NCBI GenBank assembly: GCA_015075625.1
Contig: JABTTZ010000001.1
Coordinates: 1,612,001 to 1,676,000 of the forward strand
Reading direction: 5' to 3'
Source: Anaerolineales bacterium
GTDB lineage: Bacteria > Chloroflexota > Anaerolineae > Aggregatilineales > UBA2796
DNA: 64,000 nucleotides
Position numbers and translations under genes: made by a program. Shown in pieces: positions 1 through 8,873 of this stretch (positions are counted from its first letter, which is position 1; every line of letters starts with the position of its first letter). The notes beneath the pieces were generated by a model, which had not been told where the DNA came from, did not search any database, and saw only the letters and a program-made list of their open reading frames with translations.

Positions 1-208
1 GATGGTGCAGCGATGTGAGAGCGATGAGTCAACGACGGTAGTTCGATGCGGCTAGGATGGTGTTGTGTTGGTAATGTCGCTGATGTCCCGTTACAGTTGT
101 CAGTATATACCCATCTTTTGTCATTCTGTAGACAAAAAACCCTTATCATTATGAATTTTTTCTGAAGAATGTTCGGAAACAAGTGAAACGATTAACGAAG
201 GAACGCTA
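1..208. other. Upstream region of prmA, no gene seen
   Basis: No coding region or recognisable RNA gene is visible. The last 100 bases are AT-rich compared with the rest of the window and probably hold the prmA promoter. I could not pick a convincing -35/-10 pair. A purine-rich GAAGGA lies about 6 bases before the prmA start and can serve as the ribosome binding site. Confidence 0.4.
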
Positions 209-1132
209 ATGCAGTGGATTGAAGTCTCTCTTGAGGTTGATGGCGAGGCAGCGGAAGCCGTTGCCGAGGTCTTGCAGCGCTATGGACATCAGGGTGTTGC
301 CATTGAACAAGCCGGCTTTTTCATCGAGACTTGGGAAGATGATATTCCCACGCCGAAAAAGCTGATCGTCCGCGCTTATATTCCCGCCGATGAACATGCC
401 GAGGACGCCAAACGGCAGCTTGAGGATGCGCTTGGCTATCTACGCATGATGTACCCCATGCCTATTCCCCAGTATACCATAGTCGATGAGCAGGATTGGG
501 CGGATGCGTGGAAAGTCCATTACCACCCGCTCCGCTTGGGGCGGCATATCCTGATTCGCCCTCTGTGGGTCACCGATATCCCCGCCGAACCGGATGATAT
601 TGTGATCGCCCTTGATCCGGGCATGGCGTTCGGGACGGGGACGCACCCTAGCACACAGCTTGTTCTGGAGGCGGCGGAAGACCTCTTAGAAGATAGGGCG
701 GGGATCAGTGTCCTTGACTTAGGCTGTGGATCGGGCATTTTGGCGATAGGGGCGGTGAAGATGGGCGCGGGGCGAGTGCGGGCGGTGGATACCGACCCAA
801 TGGCAGTCCGCGTGACGGAAGAAAACGCCACCGAAAATGGCATCCCCGGACGGATTGAGAGTTCAAGGGGCAGCCTTGCCGATCTCTTGGCAACGGGCGA
901 GACGTTCGATCTGGCGCTGGTGAATATCCTTGCCAAAGTGATCATTGCCATGTGTGGGGAGGGCTTGGAGCGCGTCGTTAACCCCGGCGGGATCGCCGTC
1001 TTTGGCGGGATCATCGAGGAACAGGGGGACGAGGTGGAGGCGGCACTCAGCAGCGCCGGATTAACCCCCTACAAACGCCGCCTGTCAGGGGATTGGATCG
1101 TCATTGAGGCGCGGCGGGAGATGGGAGAGTAG
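209..1132 (+). CDS. prmA: Ribosomal protein L11 methyltransferase PrmA
   Basis: Cytoplasmic SAM-dependent methyltransferase that methylates ribosomal protein L11. At 307 residues it has the usual length. The N-terminal third is the L11-recognition domain. DPGMAFGTGTHPST (about residues 136-149) is the characteristic PrmA motif, followed by the SAM-binding motif I VLDLGCGSGILAIGA (about 167-181) and NILA (about 237), the substrate Asn-containing motif. The ATG is preceded by GAAGGA. It appears to be a single gene; the next gene is about 170 bases downstream behind a GC-rich hairpin and a structured leader. Family assignment is secure. Confidence 0.95.
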   Translation: MQWIEVSLEVDGEAAEAVAEVLQRYGHQGVAIEQAGFFIETWEDDIPTPKKLIVRAYIPADEHAEDAKRQLEDALGYLRMMYPMPIPQYTIVDEQDWADAWKVHYHPLRLGRHILIRPLWVTDIPAEPDDIVIALDPGMAFGTGTHPSTQLVLEAAEDLLEDRAGISVLDLGCGSGILAIGAVKMGAGRVRAVDTDPMAVRVTEENATENGIPGRIESSRGSLADLLATGETFDLALVNILAKVIIAMCGEGLERVVNPGGIAVFGGIIEEQGDEVEAALSSAGLTPYKRRLSGDWIVIEARREMGE

Positions 1133-1155
1133 CGGGGGGCTGCCCCACCCCGTAG

Positions 1156-1177
1156 GGGCGACCTTGTGTGGTCGCCC
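1156..1177 (+). terminator. GC hairpin downstream of prmA
   Basis: Perfect 8-bp stem GGGCGACC/GGTCGCCC with loop TTGTGT, 24 bases after the prmA stop. There is no T-tract, so it is only a possible terminator or RNA-stabilising 3' hairpin. It may belong to the GC-rich intergenic hairpin family found throughout the window. Confidence 0.3.
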
Positions 1178-1222
1178 GCGCCCCCACCCCGCGTCCATTT
1201 TCTGTATTATGTGACGAGGCGT

Positions 1223-1281
1223 TAGGTAGAATACCCCCATTCGCGGCGTCTATGCTTTAGCACGACGCTTTGCCCTACCTA
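1223..1281 (+). promoter_or_regulatory. Structured leader upstream of the sulfurtransferase
   Basis: The arms TAGGTAG (1223-1229) and CTACCTA (1275-1281) are complementary. They enclose a second stem, GCGTC (1246-1250) with GACGC (1264-1268), which itself contains TGC-TTTA-GCA. The nested fold ends 20 bases before the start codon and just ahead of the GAGGTG ribosome binding site. It matches no riboswitch I know. It could be a cis-regulatory leader or a chance structure. Confidence 0.35.
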
Positions 1282-1301
1282 TACCTAGATGAGGTGTTTT
1301 T

Positions 1302-2174
1302 ATGACTGCTCAGGATACAACCATTGCCGCTAAGGGCTATGCCCGCCCCGAAATGCTGGTCTCCACGACGTGGGCAGCCGATCATTTGAATGAGCCTGCC
1401 ATCCGTCTGATCGAATCGAACGAGGATATTCTGCTCTACGATCAAGGGCATATCCCTGGCGCCGTGCAGATTGATTGGGTGGGTGACCTAAACGACAAAA
1501 TCCGGCGCGACTATCTGGATCGCAAAGCCTTTGCCGCGCTGATGAGCAAGCATGGCATTAGCAATGATACATTGGTTGTGTTCTATGGCGATAAAAACAA
1601 TTGGTGGGCGGCATACAGCCTATGGGTTTTCCAATTGTTCGGGCATACGAAGGCGGCGATCATCGACGGCGGGCGAAAGAAGTGGATTGAAGAAGGGCGT
1701 CCTCTGACGCGGGAAACGCCCACCTACCCCCCCGCCACCTACAACGCCCCCGAACGCACCGATTGGAAGTTCCGCGCCTTTCGGGATCAGGTGGCGGCGC
1801 ACTCGGCTGCCAACAAACCCCTCATTGATGTCCGCAGCGCGAAGGAATATTCCGGCGAACTGCTTCATATGGAGGCATACCCCAATGAGGGGGCAATGCG
1901 CGGCGGGCATATTCCGGGGGCGAAGAACGTCCCCTGGGCAACCGCCGCCAACGAGGACGGCACATTCAAAAGCGCCGCCGAACTACGCGAGATTTACGAG
2001 AAAACGCAAGGACTTTCCAAAGAGGACGATGTGGTGACCTACTGCCGGATTGGGGAGCGCAGCAGCCACACCTGGTTTGTCCTTCATTATTTGCTTGGCT
2101 TCCCCAACGTCCGCAACTATGACGGTTCGTGGACGGAATGGGGTAATCTTGTTGGCGCACCGATTGAACGGTAG
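1302..2174 (+). CDS. Thiosulfate sulfurtransferase (tandem rhodanese)
   Basis: Two rhodanese domains in 290 residues, the classic thiosulfate:cyanide sulfurtransferase layout. The N-terminal domain is inactive (no Cys at the loop position). The C-terminal domain carries the active-site loop CRIGERSS with Cys near residue 248, which takes up sulfane sulfur as a persulfide. The ATG follows GAGGTG with good spacing. The gene leads a probable operon with a SufU-type scaffold 54 bases downstream and a Rieske ferredoxin. This suggests, but does not prove, a role supplying or shuttling sulfur for Fe-S work. Cytoplasmic; no signal peptide is visible. Confidence 0.92.
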   Translation: MTAQDTTIAAKGYARPEMLVSTTWAADHLNEPAIRLIESNEDILLYDQGHIPGAVQIDWVGDLNDKIRRDYLDRKAFAALMSKHGISNDTLVVFYGDKNNWWAAYSLWVFQLFGHTKAAIIDGGRKKWIEEGRPLTRETPTYPPATYNAPERTDWKFRAFRDQVAAHSAANKPLIDVRSAKEYSGELLHMEAYPNEGAMRGGHIPGAKNVPWATAANEDGTFKSAAELREIYEKTQGLSKEDDVVTYCRIGERSSHTWFVLHYLLGFPNVRNYDGSWTEWGNLVGAPIER

Positions 2175-2228
2175 CACAGCGCCGAGCAAGCGAACAAAAG
2201 CAGCATCGATCAGCAGAGGAGGCGTGCC

Positions 2229-2654
2229 ATGGATCGTCAAGCATACATTGAAAATATCCTTGATCATTATGAGCATCCCCGCAACCGAGGGGCGATGGAC
2301 GACGCCACCGTGTCGATCAAAGGGGGCAACCCAGGCTGTGGCGATATTGTCACCCTCTACCTCAAAATTGACGATCAGGAACGGATCACGGCGGTCAGCT
2401 TTGAGGGCGAGGGCTGCACGATCAGTCAGGCGGCTGCCTCCATGTTGACAGAGATGATCATCGGGCAAACGCTGACCGAGCTTTCCGCCCTTAGCCCCGA
2501 TGATTTTGTGGAGACCTTGGGGCGGGAGGTCGTCGTTAGCCGCCCGAAATGCGCCACGCTTGCCCTGAACACAGCGAAAGCGGCTGAACGGAAATACCGT
2601 GCCGGTTCGTCCGGCGGGGCGGGCGCTTCCTCAGACGAGCCGATTGAGGTCTGA
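2229..2654 (+). CDS. sufU: SufU/NifU-like Fe-S cluster scaffold protein
   Basis: A 141-residue NifU N-terminal-domain protein of the SufU type. The ligand set is intact: Cys37 and Asp39 in GNPGCGD, Cys63 in GEGC, and Cys108 in RPKCATL. In characterised SufU proteins these bind zinc and accept persulfide from SufS; in IscU they hold the nascent cluster. The ATG follows a strong AGGAGG. It sits between a rhodanese gene and a Rieske ferredoxin gene, presumably in one transcript. No sufS, sufB, sufC or sufD is in the window, so its desulfurase partner must be encoded elsewhere. Confidence 0.93.
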   Translation: MDRQAYIENILDHYEHPRNRGAMDDATVSIKGGNPGCGDIVTLYLKIDDQERITAVSFEGEGCTISQAAASMLTEMIIGQTLTELSALSPDDFVETLGREVVVSRPKCATLALNTAKAAERKYRAGSSGGAGASSDEPIEV

Positions 2655-2689
2655 GCGGAGAAGAACAGGTAAACCAATTGAGGGTTTTT

Positions 2690-2998
2690 ATGCCAGAATT
2701 CATCACCATTGCCGCTGCCGCCGATCTGAAATCCGGCGAGCGGATCGTTGTTGAGGTCAAGGATCACTACATTGCCGTGTTCAACGTTGGGGGGACGTAC
2801 TACGCCATTGAGGACATCTGCACCCACGACGATGGACCGCTTGCCGAAGGGGAATTGACCGAGTATGTCATCGAATGTCCGCGACACGGCGCACAGTTCG
2901 ATATTCGCAGCGGAAAAAATCTCTCGCTGATCGCCCCGCGCCCTGTCGCCCGCTACGAAGTGCGCGTGGAAAACGGGCAGGTTCAGATAGCCGTCTAA
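2690..2998 (+). CDS. Rieske-type [2Fe-2S] ferredoxin
   Basis: A 102-residue soluble Rieske protein. Cluster ligands are Cys44-x-His46 and Cys63-x-x-His66 (CTH and CPRH). I place the start at the ATG at 2690, which has GAGGG 7 bases upstream, not at the in-frame TTG at 2678. The protein resembles the small ferredoxins of dioxygenase and nitrite-reductase systems, but no oxygenase lies nearby. Its neighbours are a SufU scaffold and a sulfurtransferase, so it may be a general electron carrier or part of Fe-S metabolism. The exact partner is unknown. Confidence 0.9.
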   Translation: MPEFITIAAAADLKSGERIVVEVKDHYIAVFNVGGTYYAIEDICTHDDGPLAEGELTEYVIECPRHGAQFDIRSGKNLSLIAPRPVARYEVRVENGQVQIAV

Positions 2999-3084
2999 GT
3001 TCGCACCCCGACGTGAATCCCTGTGCGAAAGCGCGGGGCTGAAAATCAGGGAGTGATGCTGCGGGCGAGGGGGAATCAAAACAT

Positions 3085-3113
3085 CCCCCTTTGCCCACAG
3101 GCGGCAAAGGGGG
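3085..3113 (-). terminator. Terminator hairpin between the Rieske gene and groEL
   Basis: CCCCCTTTGCC (3085-3095) and GGCAAAGGGGG (3103-3113) form a perfect 11-bp stem. Read on the minus strand the hairpin lies about 30 bases past the groEL stop and is followed by ATGTTTTG, a weak T-tract. It separates two convergent genes and may stop transcripts from both. A near copy lies at 57565-57593. Confidence 0.6.
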
Positions 3114-3142
3114 ACGTTCAGGTTAAGGACGAGGGGAAGGGC

Positions 3143-4780
3143 TTAGAAGTCCATCCCGCCGCCGGGGGGCATCGGCGCAGCCTTCTCCGGCTCTTTCACA
3201 TCGGTGATCAGGGCTTCGGTGGTCAGGATCATCGAGGCGATGCTCGCCGCGTTCTCCAGCGCCCCACGAGTGACCTTCACTGGGTCGATGATCCCGCTCT
3301 GGATCATATCGACGTATTCGCCGCTGAGGACATCGTAACCGATGCGGACGGTGCTGTTGTCCTTGTGCATCTGGCGCACATTCTGGACGATCACCGCGCC
3401 ATCTTGTCCGGCGTTTGCGGCAATCTTGCGCATGGGTGCTTCGAGAGCGCGGCGCATAATGGCAACGCCGGTGCTTTCGTCGTCATAGTGGAGCTTCAGA
3501 CCCTCCAAGACCTTCGCCGCGACGATGAGCGCCACACCACCACCGGGGACAATGCCCTCCTCAACGGCGGCGCGGGTTGCGCTGAGGGCGTCCTCAACGC
3601 GGTGCTTCTTTTCCTTCAGTTCGACTTCCGTCGCCGCGCCAACGCGGATGACGGCGACGCCGCCCGCCAACTTCGCCAGACGTTCCTGAAGTTTCTCGCG
3701 GTCATAATCGCTGGTGGTGCGGTCAATCTCGGTGCGGATTTCAGCAACACGCCCCCTGATAGCGGCTTCGTCGCCCGCCCCATCAACAACCGTCGTGTCT
3801 TCCTTCGTGGCGACAACCTTCCGAGCCCGCCCCAGATCGTTGATCGTGACGTTTTCCAACTTGCGCCCGGTCTCTTCGCTGATGACCGTCCCGCCCGTCA
3901 GCACGGCAATATCTTGGAGCATCGCCTTGCGCCGATCCCCAAAGCCGGGGGCTTTGATGGCGAGGATGTTCAGCATCCCGCGCAGCTTGTTCAGAACAAG
4001 GGTCGCCAACGCCTCGCCGTCCACATCCTCGGCAAGGATGACAACGGCACGCTTGCCAATCTGGACAAGCTTTTCGAGGATCGGCACAATGTCTTGGGCG
4101 GCGCTGATCTTCTTCTCGTAGATCAAGATGTAGGGTTCTTCGATAACCGCTTCCATCGTATCGGTGGCGGTGACGAAGTAGGGGCTGATGTAGCCGCGAT
4201 CAAACTGCATCCCTTCGACGTATTCCGTCTCGAATTCGAGGCTCTTGCTCTCTTCGACGGTGATCACGCCTTCCTTGCCCACGCGATCCATCACATCGGC
4301 AATCAGCTTGCCGATTTCCGGGTCTTGGGCGGAGATAGAGGCAACCGAGGCGATTTCTTCTTTCGTGTCAATCGGCACAGCCATCTCACGGAGCGCCTTG
4401 GAGACGGCATCGGTAGCCGCTTCAATACCGCGCTTCAGCAGCATGGGGTTTGCGCCAGCGGCGACGTTCTTCAAGCCTTCGTTGACAATCGTCTGTGCCA
4501 AGACGGTGGCAGTGGTCGTGCCGTCGCCCGCAATATCGTTCGTCTTGGTTGCCGCTTCCTTCAGAAGCTGCGCCCCCATGTTTTCAAAGGGGTCTTCCAG
4601 TTCAATTTCCTTCGCCACCGTCACACCGTCATGGGTGACTGTGGGTGCGCCGAACTTCTTATCGAGCGCCACATTGCGCCCCTTCGGACCGAGCGTCGTG
4701 CTGACCGCCTCGGCGAGTTGATCGACCCCGCGCTTTAGCCGGCGGCGGGCGTCCTCAGAGAAAATCAATTGCTTGGGCAT
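3143..4780 (-). CDS. groEL: 60-kDa chaperonin GroEL
   Basis: A 545-residue ATP-dependent chaperonin subunit that forms the double-ring folding chamber capped by GroES. Diagnostic stretches are [10 protein letters not shown] near the N-terminus, the nucleotide-binding [11 protein letters not shown], and the Gly/Met-rich tail PPGGGMDF. It is the second gene of the groES-groEL operon, 54 bases after groES. Heat regulation is expected through HrcA at the CIRCE operators upstream of groES. A long antisense reading frame on the other strand (3023-4738) is a codon-bias shadow. Confidence 0.98.
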   Translation of the reverse strand: MPKQLIFSEDARRRLKRGVDQLAEAVSTTLGPKGRNVALDKKFGAPTVTHDGVTVAKEIELEDPFENMGAQLLKEAATKTNDIAGDGTTTATVLAQTIVNEGLKNVAAGANPMLLKRGIEAATDAVSKALREMAVPIDTKEEIASVASISAQDPEIGKLIADVMDRVGKEGVITVEESKSLEFETEYVEGMQFDRGYISPYFVTATDTMEAVIEEPYILIYEKKISAAQDIVPILEKLVQIGKRAVVILAEDVDGEALATLVLNKLRGMLNILAIKAPGFGDRRKAMLQDIAVLTGGTVISEETGRKLENVTINDLGRARKVVATKEDTTVVDGAGDEAAIRGRVAEIRTEIDRTTSDYDREKLQERLAKLAGGVAVIRVGAATEVELKEKKHRVEDALSATRAAVEEGIVPGGGVALIVAAKVLEGLKLHYDDESTGVAIMRRALEAPMRKIAANAGQDGAVIVQNVRQMHKDNSTVRIGYDVLSGEYVDMIQSGIIDPVKVTRGALENAASIASMILTTEALITDVKEPEKAAPMPPGGGMDF

Positions 4781-4834
4781 GGATTCATTACCTCGTATGT
4801 TTCGTGCGTTCGCTTATTCGGTGCTGTTTGGGGA

Positions 4835-5128
4835 TTACTCAACAATGGCGAGGATGTCGGTTTCCTTCAGGATCAAGACCTTCTTGCCATCGACCTTGAT
4901 CTCCGTGCCAGCGTATTTCGCGTACAGCACTTTGTCGCCCTTTTTCACATCCATCGGGATCAGCTTGCCGTCATCGTCACGGCGACCAGCGCCCACCGCA
5001 ACAATCACGCCCTGCTGCGGCTTTTCTTTCGCCGTCTCCGGCAAGTAAAGCCCGCCAGCCGTCACTTCTTCGCCTTCCGATGGTTCGATCACAACGCGAT
5101 CACCCAACGGGCGTAGATTCATACCCAT
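4835..5128 (-). CDS. groES: 10-kDa co-chaperonin GroES
   Basis: A 97-residue GroES, normal length, with the N-terminal LRPLGDRVV signature and the mobile-loop region about residues 17-35. It caps the GroEL ring. The start is the ATG with AGGAGG 11 bases upstream. A second in-frame ATG two codons later is possible but has worse spacing. It is the first gene of the operon; the promoter and two CIRCE elements lie 50-150 bases upstream. Confidence 0.97.
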   Translation of the reverse strand: MGMNLRPLGDRVVIEPSEGEEVTAGGLYLPETAKEKPQQGVIVAVGAGRRDDDGKLIPMDVKKGDKVLYAKYAGTEIKVDGKKVLILKETDILAIVE

Positions 5129-5177
5129 GAGTTAGATGCCTCCTGAACAAGATGACACTTTAGGATTTAACACATTT

Positions 5178-5204
5178 TTAGCGCTCTCTTGTGGTGAGTG
5201 CTAA
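5178..5204 (-). promoter_or_regulatory. CIRCE operator, promoter-proximal (HrcA site)
   Basis: TTAGCGCTC-N9-GAGTGCTAA. It differs from the CIRCE consensus (TTAGCACTC-N9-GAGTGCTAA) at one base. It lies just downstream of the groES -10 box, near the expected transcription start, where HrcA would block initiation and where the hairpin would also be in the mRNA leader. Confidence 0.93.
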
Positions 5205-5215
5205 ATCTAGAGGAA

Positions 5216-5244
5216 AGTGTAATGAGATTGGGGGAAGATGTCAA
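5216..5244 (-). promoter_or_regulatory. groESL promoter (sigma70-type)
   Basis: On the minus strand a perfect -35 TTGACA (5239-5244) is separated by 17 bases from -10 TACACT (5216-5221; 4 of 6 consensus positions). The promoter sits exactly between the two CIRCE operators. Confidence 0.85.
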
Positions 5245-5252
5245 GGCAAAGT

Positions 5253-5279
5253 TTAGCACATTTCGTGGGGGAGTGCTAA
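5253..5279 (-). promoter_or_regulatory. Second CIRCE operator, upstream of the groESL -35
   Basis: TTAGCACAT-N9-GAGTGCTAA. The right arm is perfect and the left arm has two mismatches at its inner end. It lies 9 bases upstream of the -35 box. Two CIRCE copies flanking one promoter suggest cooperative HrcA binding or DNA looping. Confidence 0.85.
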
Positions 5280-5342
5280 AAGTGGGAAAGTATAATGGAT
5301 TTCTTACGGAGGTGCGCCCGTTTTCGCCCACCGTTAAACCAC

Positions 5343-5482
5343 GATGGGTAAGTACCTCGCCCTAAAGGACGGGGCTGAAAGCAGGGAAAGACAACCCCTG
5401 CCTTAACCCCCTGCATTAGCACAGGGGCAAGCCTGACGCCGCACCGTAGGGACACCCCAGGGGGCGTCCCTATGACCCTTCT
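5343..5482. repeat. GC-rich intergenic hairpin modules upstream of gatA
   Basis: The 5285-5560 interval has no gene. It contains members of the dispersed hairpin family: CGCCCTAAAGGACGGGG followed by GAAAGCAGGGAAAG, then the inverted pair GGGACACCCC/GGGGCGTCCC, the last near 5450-5473. TATACT near 5506 could be a -10 for gatA, but no good -35 accompanies it. Confidence 0.5.
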
Positions 5483-5560
5483 AGCCCAACCTCTCTGCTC
5501 ATGTGCTATACTTCCTCGCTGGCTGTGAAATTTCTCTCAATGGCACCCTGAGATAACCCA

Positions 5561-7018
5561 ATGACCGACCTGACGACCCTGACCCTTTCCGAGGCGCTCG
5601 ATCACTTGCGCAACCGTGATTTCAGCGCCGTTGACCTCACCCGCGCTTATGTAGAGCGGATTACCGCCCTTGAACCGAGGCTGAACGCTTTTCTGACCAT
5701 CACGGGGGAAAAGGCGCTGGAACACGCCCAACACGCCGACGCCCTGCGGGCAAAAGGCGAGGACAAGCCACTGCTAGGGATTCCCCTCGGAATCAAGGAT
5801 GTTCTGTGTACGGAGGGCGTCCAGACCACCGCCGGATCGCAGATTTTGAAGGGGTTTGTCCCGCCCTACACGGCGACGAGTGTCCGCCGCCTGTTTGACG
5901 CCGGAGCGACGATGCTTGGCAAGATGAACACCGATGAATTTGCGATGGGATCGTCTACCGAGAATTCCAGCTACCAGATCACGCGCAACCCCTGGGATAC
6001 GCGCCGCGTGCCGGGCGGCAGCAGTGGGGGCAGCGCGGCAGCCGTCGCCTCGCGGATGGTGGCGGGGGCATTGGGGACGGATACGGGCGGGTCGGTGCGG
6101 CAGCCCGCCGCCTTCTGTGGGATTGTCGGGATCAAGCCAAGCTACGGACGAGTCTCGCGCTATGGGCTGATCGCCTTTGCTTCCTCGCTGGATCAGGTGG
6201 GGGCAATGGGGCGCACCGTGCGCGACGCGGCGACGATTCTGAACGTGATCGCTGGCTATGATCCGATGGACTCCACCAGCATGAACACGCCCGTCCCCGA
6301 TTACACAGCGGCGCTGAAGGGCGATCTGAAGGGCGTCCGCGTCGGAGTCCCAAAGGAATACTTTATCGAGGGCATTGAACCCTCGGTGGAAAAGGCAGTC
6401 CGCGCCGCGATTGAGATGCTGCGGGGGTTGGGGGCAGAGATTCGGGAGGTGAGCCTCCCGCATACCGCCTACGGAATCCCGATTTATTACCTGATTGCGC
6501 CGGCGGAGGCAAGCGCGAACCTCGCCCGCTTCGATGGCGTGCGCTATGGGCTGCGCGTGGGGGCAGACGCTATGTGGGATAGCTATCGAGAGACGCGGGG
6601 GCAGGGTTTTGGCAAAGAAGTGAAACGGCGCATTATGTTAGGCACGTATGCGCTATCGGCAGGGTACTACGACGCTTACTACTTGAAGGCGCAGAAGGGG
6701 CGCACGCTGATCCGCCAAGATTTTGACAAGGCGTTTGCCGAGGTGGACGTGATCGCCACGCCCACGACGCCCCGCGCCGCCTTCATGGTGGGGGAAAAGG
6801 TTGATGATCCCTTGCAGATGTACCTTGAGGATGTGTTCACCGTCACGGCGAACCTCGGCGGGATTTGCGGGGTGAGCGTCCCCTGCGGCTTTGATGGGAA
6901 CAATATGCCGGTGGGGATGCAGATTCTGGGACCCGCCTTTGGCGAGGCGAAAATTCTTCATGCCGCCCACGCCTATGAACAGGCGACGGACTGGCACAAA
7001 CGGACGCCAACCCTGTAG
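5561..7018 (+). CDS. gatA: Aspartyl/glutamyl-tRNA amidotransferase subunit A
   Basis: A 485-residue amidase subunit of GatCAB, which converts misacylated Glu-tRNA(Gln) (and Asp-tRNA(Asn)) to the amide form in the cytoplasm. The amidase catalytic triad is present: Lys79 (GIKDV), cis-Ser154 (GGSSGGS) and Ser178 (DTGGSVRQ). Spacing matches bacterial GatA exactly. gatB and gatC are not adjacent, so the complex is encoded at scattered loci. The Shine-Dalgarno is weak (TGAG). Confidence 0.97.
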   Translation: MTDLTTLTLSEALDHLRNRDFSAVDLTRAYVERITALEPRLNAFLTITGEKALEHAQHADALRAKGEDKPLLGIPLGIKDVLCTEGVQTTAGSQILKGFVPPYTATSVRRLFDAGATMLGKMNTDEFAMGSSTENSSYQITRNPWDTRRVPGGSSGGSAAAVASRMVAGALGTDTGGSVRQPAAFCGIVGIKPSYGRVSRYGLIAFASSLDQVGAMGRTVRDAATILNVIAGYDPMDSTSMNTPVPDYTAALKGDLKGVRVGVPKEYFIEGIEPSVEKAVRAAIEMLRGLGAEIREVSLPHTAYGIPIYYLIAPAEASANLARFDGVRYGLRVGADAMWDSYRETRGQGFGKEVKRRIMLGTYALSAGYYDAYYLKAQKGRTLIRQDFDKAFAEVDVIATPTTPRAAFMVGEKVDDPLQMYLEDVFTVTANLGGICGVSVPCGFDGNNMPVGMQILGPAFGEAKILHAAHAYEQATDWHKRTPTL

Positions 7019-7040
7019 AGACGCCCCCTGAGGCATCCGC

Positions 7041-7345
7041 CCTCACGTCGTCGCCCGCCCCTAAAGGGGACGGGCTAAGGCTAACCACCCCTACGGGGCT
7101 TGGAAATCAAAAAGCCGCACCCTGCATTCCGCTTTAAGCCCCAACGGGGTGATCATGCCTAGCGCGGGTGTTTTAACCCCGCGCCATGTGTCGCCCGCCC
7201 ACCTCACGTTGTCGCCCCTCACGTCGTCGCCCGCCCCTAAAGGGGACGGGCTAAGGCTAACCACCCCTACGGGGCTTGGAATGCACCCCGTCTCGCATCT
7301 GTTTTGCCCCCTTTCTCCGTGTGCGGGGAAAGGGGGCGGGGGATT
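7041..7345. repeat. Intergenic hairpin repeats between gatA and the MltG-like gene
   Basis: This gene-free stretch (7019-7458) between convergent genes holds two copies of the hairpin unit 176 bases apart, starting at 7041 and 7217. Modules seen in order are GCCCGCCCCTAAAGGGGACGGGC, CCCCTACGGGG, AAGCCCCAACGGGG and GCGCGGG...CCCCGCGC. A CCCCCTTTC/GGGAAAGGGGG stem follows near 7310-7340. The last could terminate transcription from either side. Confidence 0.7.
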
Positions 7346-7458
7346 GGGGTTCTTCTAGAAATCTTCCTGACTGTCTACTCGTTCCCGGACAAGCCTTAAA
7401 GCAGCGGGCTGCCCCCAAGGGGTATCCACCGTGTATCGCCCCTCCCCACCCATCGTCC

Positions 7459-8859
7459 CTAATTGCACTTCAACCCCTGCACAAATTCCTCGTAGGTGCG
7501 CGTGTAGAAATTGCCCCCGCCGCCGCACTTGAAATTGAAATAGAGGTACTCGTGCGACGCCGGATATGCCGACGAACGGAGCGCACTCACCCCGGGATTC
7601 GAGATTGGAGAGGGCGGCAAGCCTCGGTACTTGCTCGTATTGTAGCGGGTGTCGGTATTGATGTTGCTTTTCGTGATCTTTACCCACCAATTCCCCGGCA
7701 CACCAAGCGCATATTGCAGTGTGACAAACGACGCCAAGCCCATCTGCCGCGCAAAACGGTTGTAAAAAACGCCCGCGATCAAGACCTGTTCTTCGGCGGC
7801 GTAGCTCTCCCGCTGGACGATGCTGGCGAAGGTGACGCCTTGCCAAAAGGACAAGCCCCGCGCCGCAAACGCCCCCTCTAAATCCGCGCCGACCATCTCG
7901 TTGAAGCGCCCCAACATGGCATCGCGCAGCGCCGCCGCCGTTGTGCCGTTTTCAATGGTGTAGGTGTCGGGGTACATGTACCCTTCTAGACTGACGCCCC
8001 CCGGACGGCTGCGCAAGAACCAGTAATCGGGGGCGCTTGCCCCCGCCGCCGTCGCCGCGAGGAAATCCCGCCCTCGGAACGGCGCGGGAAGGCTATCAAT
8101 GGCGGCGGCGATCTGCTCCAGACGCCACCCTTCGCGGACGCGCAGCCGGCATGGACACTTCCCATCTTGGGTGGTTGAATCGGGATCGCCATAGACGGCG
8201 GAATCGTCCACTTTCGGGGCGTTATCCCCGGCGCCGGCGGGGAGGAAGATCACCTGTCCAACCTGAAGGAAATTGTTTTCGAGGCAATTCCCGCGCATGA
8301 TCTCCGCCACCGTGACGGTGTTTTCCGTTCCAAGCTGAAAGCCAAAGAGCGTATCGCCGGGCTGCACCTGATAGGCAGCCCACCCCGCCGGACGCGGGCA
8401 AGGGTCAGCGGTGACGATCACGTAGATCGGTTCGGGCGTGGGCAGGTTGGGATCAACGGTAGCGCTTGGGGCAAGCGTCACCACATCCAAGCGGACGGTG
8501 GGGGCGGGGGGGACTGTCGCCGTCGGCGGGAAGGTCGGCGGGGCGAGGACGATCATCGGGAGCGGCGTCGCCGTTGGCGGGGCGGTTAGGGTTGGGCTAG
8601 GAGACAGCGGCTCTGTCGCCGCTGCCAGAGCCGTTGGGGAGGGCGTTTCGGTGGGAAGTGCCGTTGGATTGGGCGGGGTGAAGGTCGCCGCTGGTGTCAC
8701 GGTGGGGATCGCCGTCCCAATAACGGCAACCCCGATCAGGGTCGGGGTGGGTGGGGAGGGCTGCCCCTCCCGCAGAATCAGGGCGGCGATGGTGATCGTC
8801 CAGGCGAACGCCGCCACCCCAAGCAGGGCAAGGAGGGAAAGGCGGGCTGCTTTGTTCAT
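7459..8859 (-). CDS. LysM-containing MltG/YceG-like endolytic transglycosylase
   Basis: About 466 residues. It has an N-terminal membrane anchor (residues about 6-28), a long Thr/Pro-rich linker, a LysM peptidoglycan-binding motif (YQVQPGDTLFGFQ...) and a C-terminal MltG/YceG domain. The domain shows the hallmark stretches SIVQRES (catalytic Glu), YNRF and GLPPSPISNPG. MltG cleaves nascent glycan strands and is thought to set their length. Placing LysM before the catalytic domain is a known variant. The start is the ATG at 8859 behind GAGAGGA, 14 bases after the acyl-AMP ligase stop, so the genes are probably co-transcribed. The longer upstream reading frame is not needed. Confidence 0.85.
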   Translation of the reverse strand: MNKAARLSLLALLGVAAFAWTITIAALILREGQPSPPTPTLIGVAVIGTAIPTVTPAATFTPPNPTALPTETPSPTALAAATEPLSPSPTLTAPPTATPLPMIVLAPPTFPPTATVPPAPTVRLDVVTLAPSATVDPNLPTPEPIYVIVTADPCPRPAGWAAYQVQPGDTLFGFQLGTENTVTVAEIMRGNCLENNFLQVGQVIFLPAGAGDNAPKVDDSAVYGDPDSTTQDGKCPCRLRVREGWRLEQIAAAIDSLPAPFRGRDFLAATAAGASAPDYWFLRSRPGGVSLEGYMYPDTYTIENGTTAAALRDAMLGRFNEMVGADLEGAFAARGLSFWQGVTFASIVQRESYAAEEQVLIAGVFYNRFARQMGLASFVTLQYALGVPGNWWVKITKSNINTDTRYNTSKYRGLPPSPISNPGVSALRSSAYPASHEYLYFNFKCGGGGNFYTRTYEEFVQGLKCN

Positions 8860-8873
8860 CCTAATCCTCTCGC

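Noticed and set aside
3023-4738. 571-codon open frame on the plus strand
   Set aside because: It runs antisense to groEL, whose identity is certain. Long antisense frames are common here because of GC-rich codon bias; the product matches nothing known.
5291-5296. TATAAT on the plus strand upstream of gatA
   Set aside because: No acceptable -35 at 16-18 bases; the sequence there belongs to the CIRCE region of the divergent groESL promoter.
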